From: Pelovirga terrestris
GTDB taxonomy: Bacteria; Desulfobacterota; Desulfuromonadia; Desulfuromonadales; Geopsychrobacteraceae
Assembly: GCF_014773365.1 (NCBI RefSeq)
Contig: NZ_JACWUN010000007.1
Location: 62,001-126,000 of the forward strand
Reading direction: 5' to 3'
Length of the DNA: 64,000 bases
The notes under the pieces are model-generated. The model was not told the origin of the DNA. It did no database searches and saw nothing but the letters and a program-made list of their open reading frames with translations. This document shows positions 16,369-24,089 of this stretch, one piece after another (the first letter of the stretch is position 1; every line of letters begins with the position of its first letter). A program made the translations under genes and the position numbers.

Positions 16369-17178
16369 TCAAGAAACCGGGGGAGAATAGAACTCGCAGC
16401 GATTACGCCCCCCGTTTTTGGCGCGGTAAAGTGCCATGTCGGCCTGCCAGACCAGATCCGGCGCTGAACCGACCTGATTCGATACGGCAGCAACACCAAT
16501 GCTCACCGTAAGGACCTGAGGGCAATCTGCTCCTGTTTCAATCTCGGTTCGAATCATTTCAGCCTTGGTCATCGCCTCACTCCCCCCAGTATGAGGAAGG
16601 AGGATAAAAAGCTCCTCCCCACCATAACGACACAAGATATCTGTTTCGCGCACCCGATTCTTGATCATACGTGTGACATTCTGCAATACCTGATCCCCAA
16701 TCTGATGGCCCCAGTTATCATTCACTGACTTGAAGTGATCAATGTCGATCATCAGCACCGACAAATCGTGACCATAGCGCTTGGCACTGGAAAACTGTTC
16801 GGGTAGACGGCGATCCAGATAACTGCGATTATATATTCCGAGCAGGGAGTCCATAATGCTGTCCCGTTCCAACTGGAAAGTTCGTTGTAACGCCTGGGTT
16901 GTTTTTAACGTCAACACGGTTACCAGAAGAACAAAAACCGCTCCAAAGAAAAAAATAGTGGGAACAATCAGATCAACCGGACCACGATATGTCCACCAGT
17001 GAAACCACGCATATGCAAGATATCCACACAGAAACAGACAAATCAGCACCGTAAGCAGGCGCCAGTAATTTACGATATCTTTGGCCCCAGGATGATTGAT
17101 AATTCTGGCAACCGGAATCAGAGACACCAGCAAAAACAGGCTGCCAAAACTCAGCATCAAGGCAATAAGAAGATTCAT
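16369..17178 (-). CDS. Membrane-bound GGDEF diguanylate cyclase
   Basis: 269 aa. Three hydrophobic segments lie in the first 100 residues (about 2-24, 40-60, 72-92), with little room for a separate sensor. The GGDEF domain follows (about 110-265). The active site reads YGGEELFILLP, an accepted active variant of GG(D/E)EF. The nucleotide site DIDHFKSVNDNWGHQIGDQVL and the C-terminal ADMALYRAKNGGRNR are intact. It should make c-di-GMP from GTP. An RxxD inhibitory site is not obvious before the motif. It is transcribed alone. Confidence 0.92.
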   Translation of the reverse strand: MNLLIALMLSFGSLFLLVSLIPVARIINHPGAKDIVNYWRLLTVLICLFLCGYLAYAWFHWWTYRGPVDLIVPTIFFFGAVFVLLVTVLTLKTTQALQRTFQLERDSIMDSLLGIYNRSYLDRRLPEQFSSAKRYGHDLSVLMIDIDHFKSVNDNWGHQIGDQVLQNVTRMIKNRVRETDILCRYGGEELFILLPHTGGSEAMTKAEMIRTEIETGADCPQVLTVSIGVAAVSNQVGSAPDLVWQADMALYRAKNGGRNRCEFYSPPVS

Positions 17179-17312
17179 TAAAACACTCCGGCTCTTCCCC
17201 CACTAGCAGGAGAATTTATTAGATTGGTCAAATATTGTCAACTGCTTTATCAACATCTGTAGCGGGCCGCACCCTCCCCAATCATAAACAAGTATGTTAA
17301 AAGTAAGGTAAT

Positions 17313-17370
17313 TAGTAATTATTCAGCACTATCCTTGCGCAGGGCCTTTGGCTCCTGTGCTGAACAGATA
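17313..17370. repeat. Dispersed repeat, short copy A
   Basis: About 58 bp. It begins TAGTAATTATTCAGCAC and ends GTGCTGAACAGATA, so its ends are inverted repeats (TTCAGCAC/GTGCTGAA), with CTATCCTTGCGCAGG inside. The same ends and inner block occur at 23939-23994 and flank the longer copies at 42866-43010 and 52064-52210. This looks like an internally deleted copy. It lies in the intergenic gap before the MazG-like gene. Confidence 0.75.
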
Positions 17371-17417
17371 CAAAAGCAAAATGACCTGTATCTCTGTCTT
17401 TCGACAAGGCTCGATCC

Positions 17418-17687
17418 ATGGATAAAATCTACCAGGCAACCATTGCCCGCTGGGGCGTTGACGCTCAATATGATCAGGCAATAGAAGAATGTGCCGAGTT
17501 GATTGCAGCGCTCAAACATTTCAAGCGGGGTAAAATCTCCCGCCATGAAGTTATAGACGAACTGGCCGATGTTACCCTGATGGTGGGACAACTGCGCTGG
17601 ATGTTCGGCGAGGAACTGGTCGCATCTGCGATCAATCGCAAGCTGGAAAAGCTCAAACACCTATTAGATGAAGACGAGAAAGGATAA
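17418..17687 (+). CDS. MazG-like nucleotide pyrophosphohydrolase-type protein
   Basis: 89 aa; ATG about 8 nt after AAGG. The all-alpha NTP pyrophosphohydrolase pattern is visible: IEECAELIAALKH (E-E-x-x-E metal ligands, about residues 20-32) and DELADVTLMVGQL (E/D-x-x-D ligands, about 49-61). Such small MazG-like proteins hydrolyse (d)NTPs to monophosphates and can act in house-cleaning or phage-related roles. The substrate is unknown. The gene lies 5 nt before the peroxiredoxin gene, so the two are probably cotranscribed. Confidence 0.75.
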   Translation: MDKIYQATIARWGVDAQYDQAIEECAELIAALKHFKRGKISRHEVIDELADVTLMVGQLRWMFGEELVASAINRKLEKLKHLLDEDEKG

Positions 17688-17692
17688 TTCTT

Positions 17693-18160
17693 ATGGCAAT
17701 TCAACCTGGACAGCATGCTCCTGATTTCTGTCTGCACGGCAGCGATGGCAAACAACACCGCCTCGCGGACTATGCCGGCAACAAACTGATCATTTACTTC
17801 TACCCCAAAGACAATACCCCCGGGTGTACCAAGGAGTCTTGTGCTTTTGCTGAGATGCATGGGCAGCTAGTACAGATGAAGGTCAGGCTGCTCGGCGTCA
17901 GCAAGGACAGCCTGGCATCCCACGACAAATTCATCAGCCAGTTTCATCTGCCTTTTGTCCTGCTTAGCGACCCCGAAACAATCATGATGCAGGAGTATCA
18001 AGCCTGGGGAGAGAAAAAAATGTATGGAAAAACCAGTATCGGCTGCATCCGCTCAACGGTACTCATCGATGAGCAGGGCATCGTCGTCAAACACTGGCCC
18101 AGAATTACCAAGGCGGCAGAGCATCCGCAGCAGGTTCTTGATTTCTTGACCAACAGCTAA
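17693..18160 (+). CDS. bcp: Thioredoxin-dependent peroxiredoxin (BCP/PrxQ type)
   Basis: 155 aa, typical length. The peroxidatic cysteine is C45 and the resolving cysteine C50, in TPGCTKESCAF, the five-residue spacing of atypical 2-Cys PrxQ/BCP enzymes. The N-terminus GQHAPDFCLHGSDGK and the FYPKDNTPGC block are diagnostic. It reduces hydrogen peroxide and organic hydroperoxides in the cytosol using thioredoxin. It follows the MazG-like gene by 5 nt. Confidence 0.95.
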   Translation: MAIQPGQHAPDFCLHGSDGKQHRLADYAGNKLIIYFYPKDNTPGCTKESCAFAEMHGQLVQMKVRLLGVSKDSLASHDKFISQFHLPFVLLSDPETIMMQEYQAWGEKKMYGKTSIGCIRSTVLIDEQGIVVKHWPRITKAAEHPQQVLDFLTNS

Positions 18161-18186
18161 CTCTAATGCCAAAGGACGAGTCTTCT

Positions 18187-18723
18187 TCACAACGGCTTGA
18201 GAATACCGCCACAGGGAGGATGAAGATAACGATTTGTACGATTCAGGCGCCGTACCCGATAGATTTCGGCACCACACTCCAGGCAAACTGCCACCAGTTT
18301 GCGACGCTGCTGATATAAGGCAACCACAGCTGGGCTACAACCGGTCGTGGCAGTATCGATCCCCAGGGCAAGAGCCCACTGCCGCCAGCTGCTGCCATGT
18401 GCGACCTGCCGCCGCCCACCGTGCTGACTCAGATGGTCACAGGCGTGGGCAATCTCGTGCAGAAACGTCTGCCGCAGGTTGTCCTCTTCCTGCGCAAACT
18501 GGAGCCGAATAACCACCGGCTCGGAGCCGCGATAAGCATAGCAACCAAGCCTTTTGCCGGCACGACTCGGAGTCACCGGAATGGCTGCCAGTTTTTCCAG
18601 CAATTGCCGGCTCGAAACAGCGGCGCTCCGGGTTTCAATAGCGGCAACAACCTGCCGCCAGAGGTTCAATTCATCAGCCAGCGTTCGGACACTCATCCCC
18701 TTTTTGCCATAGTTTTCCGTCAT
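18187..18723 (-). CDS. SprT-like zinc metalloprotease family protein
   Basis: 178 aa; ATG 8 nt after GGAGG. The SprT/Spartan metal motif HEIAHACDH (about residues 89-97), with a third histidine in AHGSSW, matches H-E-x-x-H...H. A C-terminal zinc ribbon follows (CLECGAEIYRVRRLN...HPPCGG). Eukaryotic Spartan cleaves DNA-protein crosslinks, but bacterial SprT roles are poorly known. It converges with the peroxiredoxin gene, 26 nt apart. Confidence 0.87.
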   Translation of the reverse strand: MTENYGKKGMSVRTLADELNLWRQVVAAIETRSAAVSSRQLLEKLAAIPVTPSRAGKRLGCYAYRGSEPVVIRLQFAQEEDNLRQTFLHEIAHACDHLSQHGGRRQVAHGSSWRQWALALGIDTATTGCSPAVVALYQQRRKLVAVCLECGAEIYRVRRLNRTNRYLHPPCGGILKPL

Positions 18724-18813
18724 CGTACCAACCTCCAGCCATCAGGGGATATCATCCTGCTTTGATCAATAAAAAGACTGTCACTTACAAATCAGTTTCT
18801 GTCATGATAGGGC

Positions 18814-19758
18814 ATGGACGTTAAATCGGTTCACGACATTGATCGCCCCGATTGGATTGCTATTCCCACCCAGCTTCACGATGGGCTTGCCGACCGTTCG
18901 TTGAGCAAACGCCAGTTCAAGCACTGGTCATTGGTCCTCCAGGCACGGAATATTCCCTGGCGCAGCGAAAAGAACGGGGATGATCTCCAGTTGCTGGTGC
19001 CCGTCGCTTCTTTTCAGCAAGCACTGCAGGAATTAATCAGCTATGAGCAGGAAAACCGCAACTGGCCACCACCGCCCCCCGCTGCTACCAGCCTAAAAGA
19101 CAACCAGGCAACAACCATCTGGGTTGTTTTTGCCCTGCTCCTGTTCCACCCTCTCAGCCATCAGCAATTGTCACTGCTTGGATTAGAGGACATCAACTGG
19201 CTGACACTGGGTAACGCCGACGTCAGCCATATCCGCAGCGGCCAGTGGTGGCGCACCATCACCGCCCTGACACTACATTCCGGTTTTTTGCACCTGTTCA
19301 GCAATCTTATTTTTGGCGGCATTCTGATTCTGCGGTTGTGCCGCATCCTGGGGTCCGGGGTAGCTTTTTTCCTTGTCCTGGTTGCCGGCGCTCTGGGTAA
19401 CAGCCTTAACGCTCTGGTGCAATCCCCTACCCATCGCTCAATCGGGGCATCAACTGCGGTTTTTGGCGCTCTCGGCTTGCTGGCTCTTTACAACCTGCTA
19501 CGCTACCGTACTAGTTTGTGGCGTCGTTGGCCAATACCCCTTGCGGCGGCTTTGGGGTTACTCGCCATGTTCGGGGTCGGTGACGAGAACACCGATATTG
19601 GTGCCCATCTGTTCGGTTTTATCAGTGGAGCAATACTGGCTCTGGTTTTTGCCCTCGGGCCGGGGAAGAACAAAACGTCCTACCGCACTAATCTGTGGTG
19701 CGGAACCCTGGCATGGCTCCTCATCATCGGGGCCTGGGGGCTGGCTATCAACCACTGA
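18814..19758 (+). CDS. Rhomboid-family intramembrane serine protease
   Basis: 314 aa. The first 95 residues are soluble, with an N-terminal domain like those before some bacterial rhomboids. Six or seven membrane segments follow. The catalytic serine is S213 in SIGASTAVFGALG and the catalytic histidine H265 in TDIGAHLFGF. HSGFLHLFSNLIFGG, the conserved H-x-x-x-N loop region, precedes them. It should cleave transmembrane substrates in the inner membrane. The substrate is unknown and no candidate is adjacent. Confidence 0.92.
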   Translation: MDVKSVHDIDRPDWIAIPTQLHDGLADRSLSKRQFKHWSLVLQARNIPWRSEKNGDDLQLLVPVASFQQALQELISYEQENRNWPPPPPAATSLKDNQATTIWVVFALLLFHPLSHQQLSLLGLEDINWLTLGNADVSHIRSGQWWRTITALTLHSGFLHLFSNLIFGGILILRLCRILGSGVAFFLVLVAGALGNSLNALVQSPTHRSIGASTAVFGALGLLALYNLLRYRTSLWRRWPIPLAAALGLLAMFGVGDENTDIGAHLFGFISGAILALVFALGPGKNKTSYRTNLWCGTLAWLLIIGAWGLAINH

Positions 19759-19776
19759 ATCTGCCGAGCCCACGAT

Positions 19777-19806
19777 AAAAAAGGCCCGATATAAAAATAT
19801 CGGACC
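19777..19806 (-). terminator. Rho-independent terminator after the FKBP gene
   Basis: Read on the minus strand: stem GGTCCGATAT / ATATCGGGCC (one mismatch pair), 4-nt loop, then six T. It lies 33 nt after the FKBP stop codon and just after the converging rhomboid gene. Only the minus-strand side has a T-run. Confidence 0.8.
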
Positions 19807-19838
19807 GGATTAAGCTTAGAGTGTTGACATGGGCCTCA

Positions 19839-20270
19839 TTAGCCCACTTCGATCACTTCCAGGTCAAAGTTAAGGGCTTTGCCGGCCATCGGGTGATTGG
19901 CATCCAGGGTGATCTTATCATCGCTGACCGCCTTCACCGTGAGCAGCAACGGAGTTCCATCCTGCATCTGGGTCTGAAACTGCTGCCCCACTTCGGGAGA
20001 TAATCCTTCTTCAAACTGGCTGGGATCCGCATCGAAGATCATTTCCTGATTGTAAGGTCCATAGGCCTCTTCTTCCGTAAAACGCACCTGCTTGGTTTCT
20101 CCGGCTTTCATACCGACTACGGCATTCTCAAACCCAGGGATCACCTGACCGGCACCTACCTCAAACTCAAAAGGCTGCTCTGCCTGGCGTGAACTGTCAA
20201 AGACTTCGCCATCATCAAAGGTGCCGGTGTAATGAACTTTGATTTTGCTCCCTGTTACTACTGCTGTCAT
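19839..20270 (-). CDS. FKBP-type peptidyl-prolyl isomerase (SlyD-like)
   Basis: 143 aa; start ATG after AGGAGATGAC. The FKBP core is split by an insert-in-flap domain: KVHYTGTFDDGEVFDSSRQ and FEVGAGQVIPGFENAVVGMKAGE, then the flap part (EEAYGPYNQEM...), then TLDANHPMAGKALNFDLEVIEV, the SlyD-family ending. There is no histidine-rich metal-binding tail. It acts as a cytosolic folding catalyst and chaperone. It is a single gene with its own terminator downstream. Confidence 0.93.
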   Translation of the reverse strand: MTAVVTGSKIKVHYTGTFDDGEVFDSSRQAEQPFEFEVGAGQVIPGFENAVVGMKAGETKQVRFTEEEAYGPYNQEMIFDADPSQFEEGLSPEVGQQFQTQMQDGTPLLLTVKAVSDDKITLDANHPMAGKALNFDLEVIEVG

Positions 20271-20402
20271 GTCATCTCCTGTTTTTTTAAGTCACAAATT
20301 GACAAGGCACCACATTTGCCTTGCTTTGTTCCTCAGGGTGTCATTTCCTTAAATGGAAATCAACCCCTAGGCGCACAAAAAACGGCTCCATAACAGTAAA
20401 AC

Positions 20403-20927
20403 CTAAGGGCTGAAACGTTCATGATGGATTTTTTCAGTGCGTAACGTGCTGGCGGCATGACCGGCCTTTTTTTCATCGGGATAGCCCATGGCAATGATGA
20501 TCGGAACCTCCATTCCGACCGGTAACTCCAGCAGGTCTCTGACGTAGTCAGACGCGCTGAGGTCATTGTTGTGCCGGCGCAAACGCAACTGGGCCCAACA
20601 ACTTTTCAACCCCAGATCCTCAGCAAGCAACTGTACGAAGGTGGCAGCAACAGCAGCATCCTCGATCCAGACATCCGAAACCCCGGGATCAGCAGCTATT
20701 GCTACAGCCAGCGGCGCGGTCGCAAAAAACGTCGTACCATGGGGTTTGGCATTGATCAATTGATCGAGAAGCTGGCGCTGTTGAATCATCACAAAGTGAC
20801 AGGGCTGCAAATTTCTCGAGGTAGGGGCACGCAACAAGCCCTCAGCAAGCAATTTCATCTTTTCAATTTCAATCGTTTGCGGTTTAAACACCCGCACACT
20901 GCGCCGTTGGCGCACTAAATCCAACAT
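20403..20927 (-). CDS. Nitroreductase-family FMN flavoprotein
   Basis: 174 aa; ATG after AAAGGGAGACGTT. The N-terminal RRSVRVFKPQTIE and APTSRNLQPCHFVMI (FMN phosphate-binding region) and the C-terminal PVGMEVPIIIAMGYPDEKK are typical of the small NfsA/NfsB-like family. These are FMN-dependent NAD(P)H oxidoreductases of nitro compounds, quinones or other electrophiles. The physiological substrate is unknown. It lies 40 nt downstream of the Roadblock-like gene on the same strand and might share its transcript. Confidence 0.9.
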   Translation of the reverse strand: MLDLVRQRRSVRVFKPQTIEIEKMKLLAEGLLRAPTSRNLQPCHFVMIQQRQLLDQLINAKPHGTTFFATAPLAVAIAADPGVSDVWIEDAAVAATFVQLLAEDLGLKSCWAQLRLRRHNNDLSASDYVRDLLELPVGMEVPIIIAMGYPDEKKAGHAASTLRTEKIHHERFSP

Positions 20928-20967
20928 AACGTCTCCCTTTAAAACCGATCCGGCACCACCAGCTGGA

Positions 20968-21315
20968 TCAGGAATTTCCGGTTGTTACCCGGCCGATCAA
21001 GCGATAAACCTCGTCAAGCATTGCCGGATGATCTGCTTCAACTTGAGCTACAAGACCCAGCAGATAATTGTCGATAGGAAACACATAGAATGTGCTCATC
21101 TCCCGGCAGCCAAAGTTAACAGAACGGCAGCTACTTGCCCCGATATTTTCCTGGATGTCATGAGCCAGACGGCCACTGATCTGCATCAGGATCGTGTAGT
21201 TTTCCGGATCCTCAATGGCACGGCCCACCAAGGTACCGTCGCTCTTGATCAATAAACAACCGGAAACGCCGGACACCTTGCTGATCCGTGCAACAAAGTC
21301 CTTTGCTGTTGCCAT
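20968..21315 (-). CDS. Roadblock/LC7-like signalling protein (first of pair)
   Basis: 115 aa from ATG 21315, which has AAGGAT upstream. The longest frame would begin with an unsupported TTG. The sequence fits the Roadblock/LC7 fold: an N-terminal helix, V-S-G-V-S-G-C-L-L-I-K-S-D-G-T-L-V as the first strands, a long central helix (ILMQISGRLAHDIQENIG), and FPIDNYLLGLVAQVE as a late strand. No catalytic residues are expected; Roadblock proteins usually regulate small Ras-like GTPases such as MglA. It starts 5 nt after a second Roadblock-like gene. No GTPase gene is nearby, so the partner is unknown. Confidence 0.72.
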   Translation of the reverse strand: MATAKDFVARISKVSGVSGCLLIKSDGTLVGRAIEDPENYTILMQISGRLAHDIQENIGASSCRSVNFGCREMSTFYVFPIDNYLLGLVAQVEADHPAMLDEVYRLIGRVTTGNS

Positions 21316-21320
21316 AATTG

Positions 21321-21671
21321 CTATCCTTCCCAACCGCTAGGGTCACTGATCTCTTCCTGCAGCAAATCCAGAGACATGATCAGGGGATTGAGGCTATAGG
21401 CGGGGTCGCAGATGACGAAACAAATGGTGTCGGCACCAACGGCGCGGGCAACAACCACCGACTCATCAAAGTGGAGCGACAAACAGGAAAATTTGTCCAG
21501 GCTGGTTGCCCCGGCAGCGTAAATTTTCGCCAGGGAGTTACCGATCGATTCGAGCCGCTCTTTTTTGAAAACCGCAGGCAGATTCGCTGCAGTGACACCG
21601 ATATCTGTCTGAACAAAACAGGCGCCAAGGACCCCCGGAATCATTTTTAATTCGTTAATGACATACCTCAT
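21321..21671 (-). CDS. Roadblock/LC7-like signalling protein (second of pair)
   Basis: 116 aa from ATG 21671, which has a strong GGAGG 10 nt upstream. A GTG at 21719 overlapping the previous stop is a weaker choice. Fold pattern: MRYVINELKMIPGVLGACFVQTDIGV (helix plus first strands), a central helix with KKERLESIGNSLAKIYAAG, a strand LSLHFDESVVVARAV, and ICFVICD. It resembles Roadblock/LC7 domains but is more diverged than its neighbour. It sits between the DUF4388 regulator (44 nt upstream) and the other Roadblock-like gene (5 nt downstream). Confidence 0.6.
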   Translation of the reverse strand: MRYVINELKMIPGVLGACFVQTDIGVTAANLPAVFKKERLESIGNSLAKIYAAGATSLDKFSCLSLHFDESVVVARAVGADTICFVICDPAYSLNPLIMSLDLLQEEISDPSGWEG

Positions 21672-21715
21672 ATTTTCACGTCCTCCGGCACCGGCATCGT
21701 TGGGCTTCAGCCGAT

Positions 21716-22777
21716 TCACCGTTCGATAATGCGCTCAATTTCCTTCTGGACCTGGGCAGACTGCACTCCCGGCTTGAGTTTGAGCATCAGCTGTTGCTCG
21801 GGCTGATTAAGTAACAGATAACGATTACGCTTCGTCGTACCTAGAGTCATTGAGCGGTATTGGCTCCAATCAAGATCCTGGGCAATTGCAGTCAGGGCTT
21901 GCGCAAAGGCCTCCATATCAAATGTTGCAATCGTGCAGGCTCCGCTGTTGGTTGCGATCAGGGTTTGTTGCATATCAAAAATGGCAAATTCCTGCACACT
22001 GTTGATGCCGCTCAGCGACCGCGCCAGGGCTGAATCGGCCGCTAAGGGCGCAGCTGGTTGCGCGGGGAGAGGTGGATCATCTGCTGCAGTATTTTTCTTG
22101 ATTTCTTCTGCTGCTTCATCTTTGATCCGGAAGGCTTCGATCAATAGATGACCAAGGGGCATATTGATCACATCGTCCTGCCGTCGACAGATACCATCCA
22201 TCTCGATTTCAGCATCATCCCAGCTGACAATCTCAAGGGCAGCATCCACCCCCTTCTGGTTGGCATATTCAGCATCGATCAATTCGCCATTGGCGACAAA
22301 AAGATAGGCAGGTCCCTGCGCTGCGGCAATCTTCAGGGTGCAGTTTTTTTTCTCAACATTCATCAACTGCAAAAAAGTCGCCAGAGTAATGCCTCGGATA
22401 AAACTCTTTCCCCCGGCCTTCAGACCATTGAAAATGGCTTTTTCCAGCAACGGGAGATCCACCGGTTTTTCAATAAACTGCAGCGTGTCAATTTTTCTTA
22501 ACCGTGCTTCAATCTCCGGCGTACCAAAAGCCGACATAGCAATCACCGGCAATTGGGGCTGATGACGGCTGACCCATGCCAACAGCTCGAAGCCATTCAT
22601 TTCCGGCATGCGCAAATCGGTAACCAGCAAATCAAAATGGGCTTCCCGCAGCAGATCAACAGCGACACTGCCATTTTCTGCAGTAAGGATGTTAAATTTA
22701 TCCCGATGAACGTTGAGGACATCTTTGAGCGACAGTAAAAAGGAAGCTTCGTCATCGACAATAAGGACTTTTTTCAT
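21716..22777 (-). CDS. Response regulator: REC - DUF4388 (PatA-type) - Roadblock-like tail
   Basis: 353 aa from ATG 22777; an upstream GTG is less likely. The receiver domain (1-118) has D8-D9, phospho-acceptor D54 (LVTDLRMPEMNG), S/A at MSAFG and K in IEKPVDL. Residues about 130-235 resemble DUF4388, a domain common in deltaproteobacterial and PatA-like regulators (FIRGITLATFLQLMNVEKKNCTLKI... GELIDAEYANQKGVDAALEIVSW). The last 100 residues look like another Roadblock-type domain (VQEFAIFDMQQTLIATNSG). There is no DNA-binding domain, so output is likely protein-protein. The kinase lies 19 nt upstream. Confidence 0.8.
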   Translation of the reverse strand: MKKVLIVDDEASFLLSLKDVLNVHRDKFNILTAENGSVAVDLLREAHFDLLVTDLRMPEMNGFELLAWVSRHQPQLPVIAMSAFGTPEIEARLRKIDTLQFIEKPVDLPLLEKAIFNGLKAGGKSFIRGITLATFLQLMNVEKKNCTLKIAAAQGPAYLFVANGELIDAEYANQKGVDAALEIVSWDDAEIEMDGICRRQDDVINMPLGHLLIEAFRIKDEAAEEIKKNTAADDPPLPAQPAAPLAADSALARSLSGINSVQEFAIFDMQQTLIATNSGACTIATFDMEAFAQALTAIAQDLDWSQYRSMTLGTTKRNRYLLLNQPEQQLMLKLKPGVQSAQVQKEIERIIER

Positions 22778-22796
22778 GTCACATCCATTCACTAGA

Positions 22797-23888
22797 TCAG
22801 TTTGTTATGGAGGGGAAGGAGTCCGCTGCCACCGGTTCCTTTTGGGCTGCTTCCGCCAACGGCAGGCTGACCCTGACTTCAGTTCCGCGCTGTGGCCAAC
22901 TCTCAATCGCGATATCACCATTCATCATTGCCAGCAGCTTTCTGGTAATAACCAGCCCCAAACCGTTACCTTGCGGCTTACTGGTGTTAAATGGCTGGAA
23001 CAGATGGTTCCTTTGTTCCGGCTTAATCCCGCAACCGTTGTCGCGGATCTTCAGCCATACCAGTTCTCCGCGCTTTTGTGTGGTGATATGAATTTCCGGA
23101 TCCCGACACCCTTTTAATGCCTCGGCAGCATTATTAAAAATATTCAGCAGAGCCTGATGGAGCGCGCGCTCATCAATTCGGACGTTCCGGATATCCAATG
23201 GAATAGCGGTGCGAATTCTGATGCCGCCGGCGTGGAAATCAGGTTCGACCAGGGCGATAAATTTTTCCATAAACTCAATCAGAGACATCTCACGCAGCTC
23301 TACCCGATCATACAAGCTGAACGCTTTGAGCGATTTGAGCAGATATTCCATCCGCCCGACATCGGCTAATGCCCGTTCAATATATTCATCCAGGGTTTCA
23401 CGATTCTCGTTACCAGTACTTTTCTGAAGTGCCATCAACGCCATTTTCAGCGAATTCAGGGGATTGCCGATTTCGTGGCGAATGCCGGAAAAAACAAAAC
23501 CCAGGTTATCCATGGCATTGATGGCCTGGGCAATCGATTCGAGCCGCTGCTTTTCGGTGATATCACGGACAAAAAGACAACAGTACCGCGGGTCCGCCCG
23601 ATAAACGGTATAGCCATACAGACGTTCTTGATAAAGCACCTGATGAGAACTGCGAGCAGGCAGATCAGACTGTTCAGCCGGTGTGACAAACAATGCATAA
23701 AGACGTTCATAGCTTTGGCACAGCAAATCATCGCCTAGCACTTCGAACAGAGCAGCATTGCAATAGTCAACCTGTTGCCGACCAAGATCAAGCACGAGAA
23801 TCCCCATGTCGATCTGCTCCAGTAACTGCGCAAAGCCCCAGGGGCTCCTCGATTGCTGATTGACGGCACCTGCCGCGCGACCATCCAT
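22797..23888 (-). CDS. Soluble PAS histidine kinase
   Basis: 363 aa; ATG after AAGGATAAGTGA. There are no membrane segments. A PAS domain (about 20-110) begins QLLEQIDMGILVLDLGRQQVDYCNAA and ends in the PAC-like CCLFVRDITEKQRLE. The HisKA-type helix carries H138 (FSGIRHEIGNPLNSLKMAL), followed by HATPase_c with NAAEAL, IRDNGCGI and GNGLGLVI boxes. The cytosolic input suggests a redox or small-molecule signal, though no cofactor residue can be named. It heads an operon with the DUF4388 regulator and two Roadblock-like genes, probably its output module. Confidence 0.9.
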   Translation of the reverse strand: MDGRAAGAVNQQSRSPWGFAQLLEQIDMGILVLDLGRQQVDYCNAALFEVLGDDLLCQSYERLYALFVTPAEQSDLPARSSHQVLYQERLYGYTVYRADPRYCCLFVRDITEKQRLESIAQAINAMDNLGFVFSGIRHEIGNPLNSLKMALMALQKSTGNENRETLDEYIERALADVGRMEYLLKSLKAFSLYDRVELREMSLIEFMEKFIALVEPDFHAGGIRIRTAIPLDIRNVRIDERALHQALLNIFNNAAEALKGCRDPEIHITTQKRGELVWLKIRDNGCGIKPEQRNHLFQPFNTSKPQGNGLGLVITRKLLAMMNGDIAIESWPQRGTEVRVSLPLAEAAQKEPVAADSFPSITN

Positions 23889-23938
23889 TCACTTATCCTT
23901 GCCGTCGGGGCAACCTCTCTGTTAAATTGCAACCGCAC

Positions 23939-23994
23939 TAGTAACTATTCAGCTCTATCCTTGCCACAGGATCCCCGACCCGGGGCTGAACAGA
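23939..23994. repeat. Dispersed repeat, short copy B
   Basis: About 56 bp. Starts TAGTAACTATTCAG, contains CTATCCTTGCCACAGGATC and ends GGGCTGAACAGA. The ends form an inverted repeat. Same family as copies at 17313, 42866 and 52064, with the long centre missing. It lies just upstream of the PAS kinase gene. Confidence 0.75.
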
Positions 23995-24089
23995 ACCCGC
24001 ATTATAACAATATCGCCACATCATTCAAGGAAACTAATAAAAATCAAAGAGCCCTTTTTAGCGCAATCTGATCTGCTCGGCAGTGTTGT

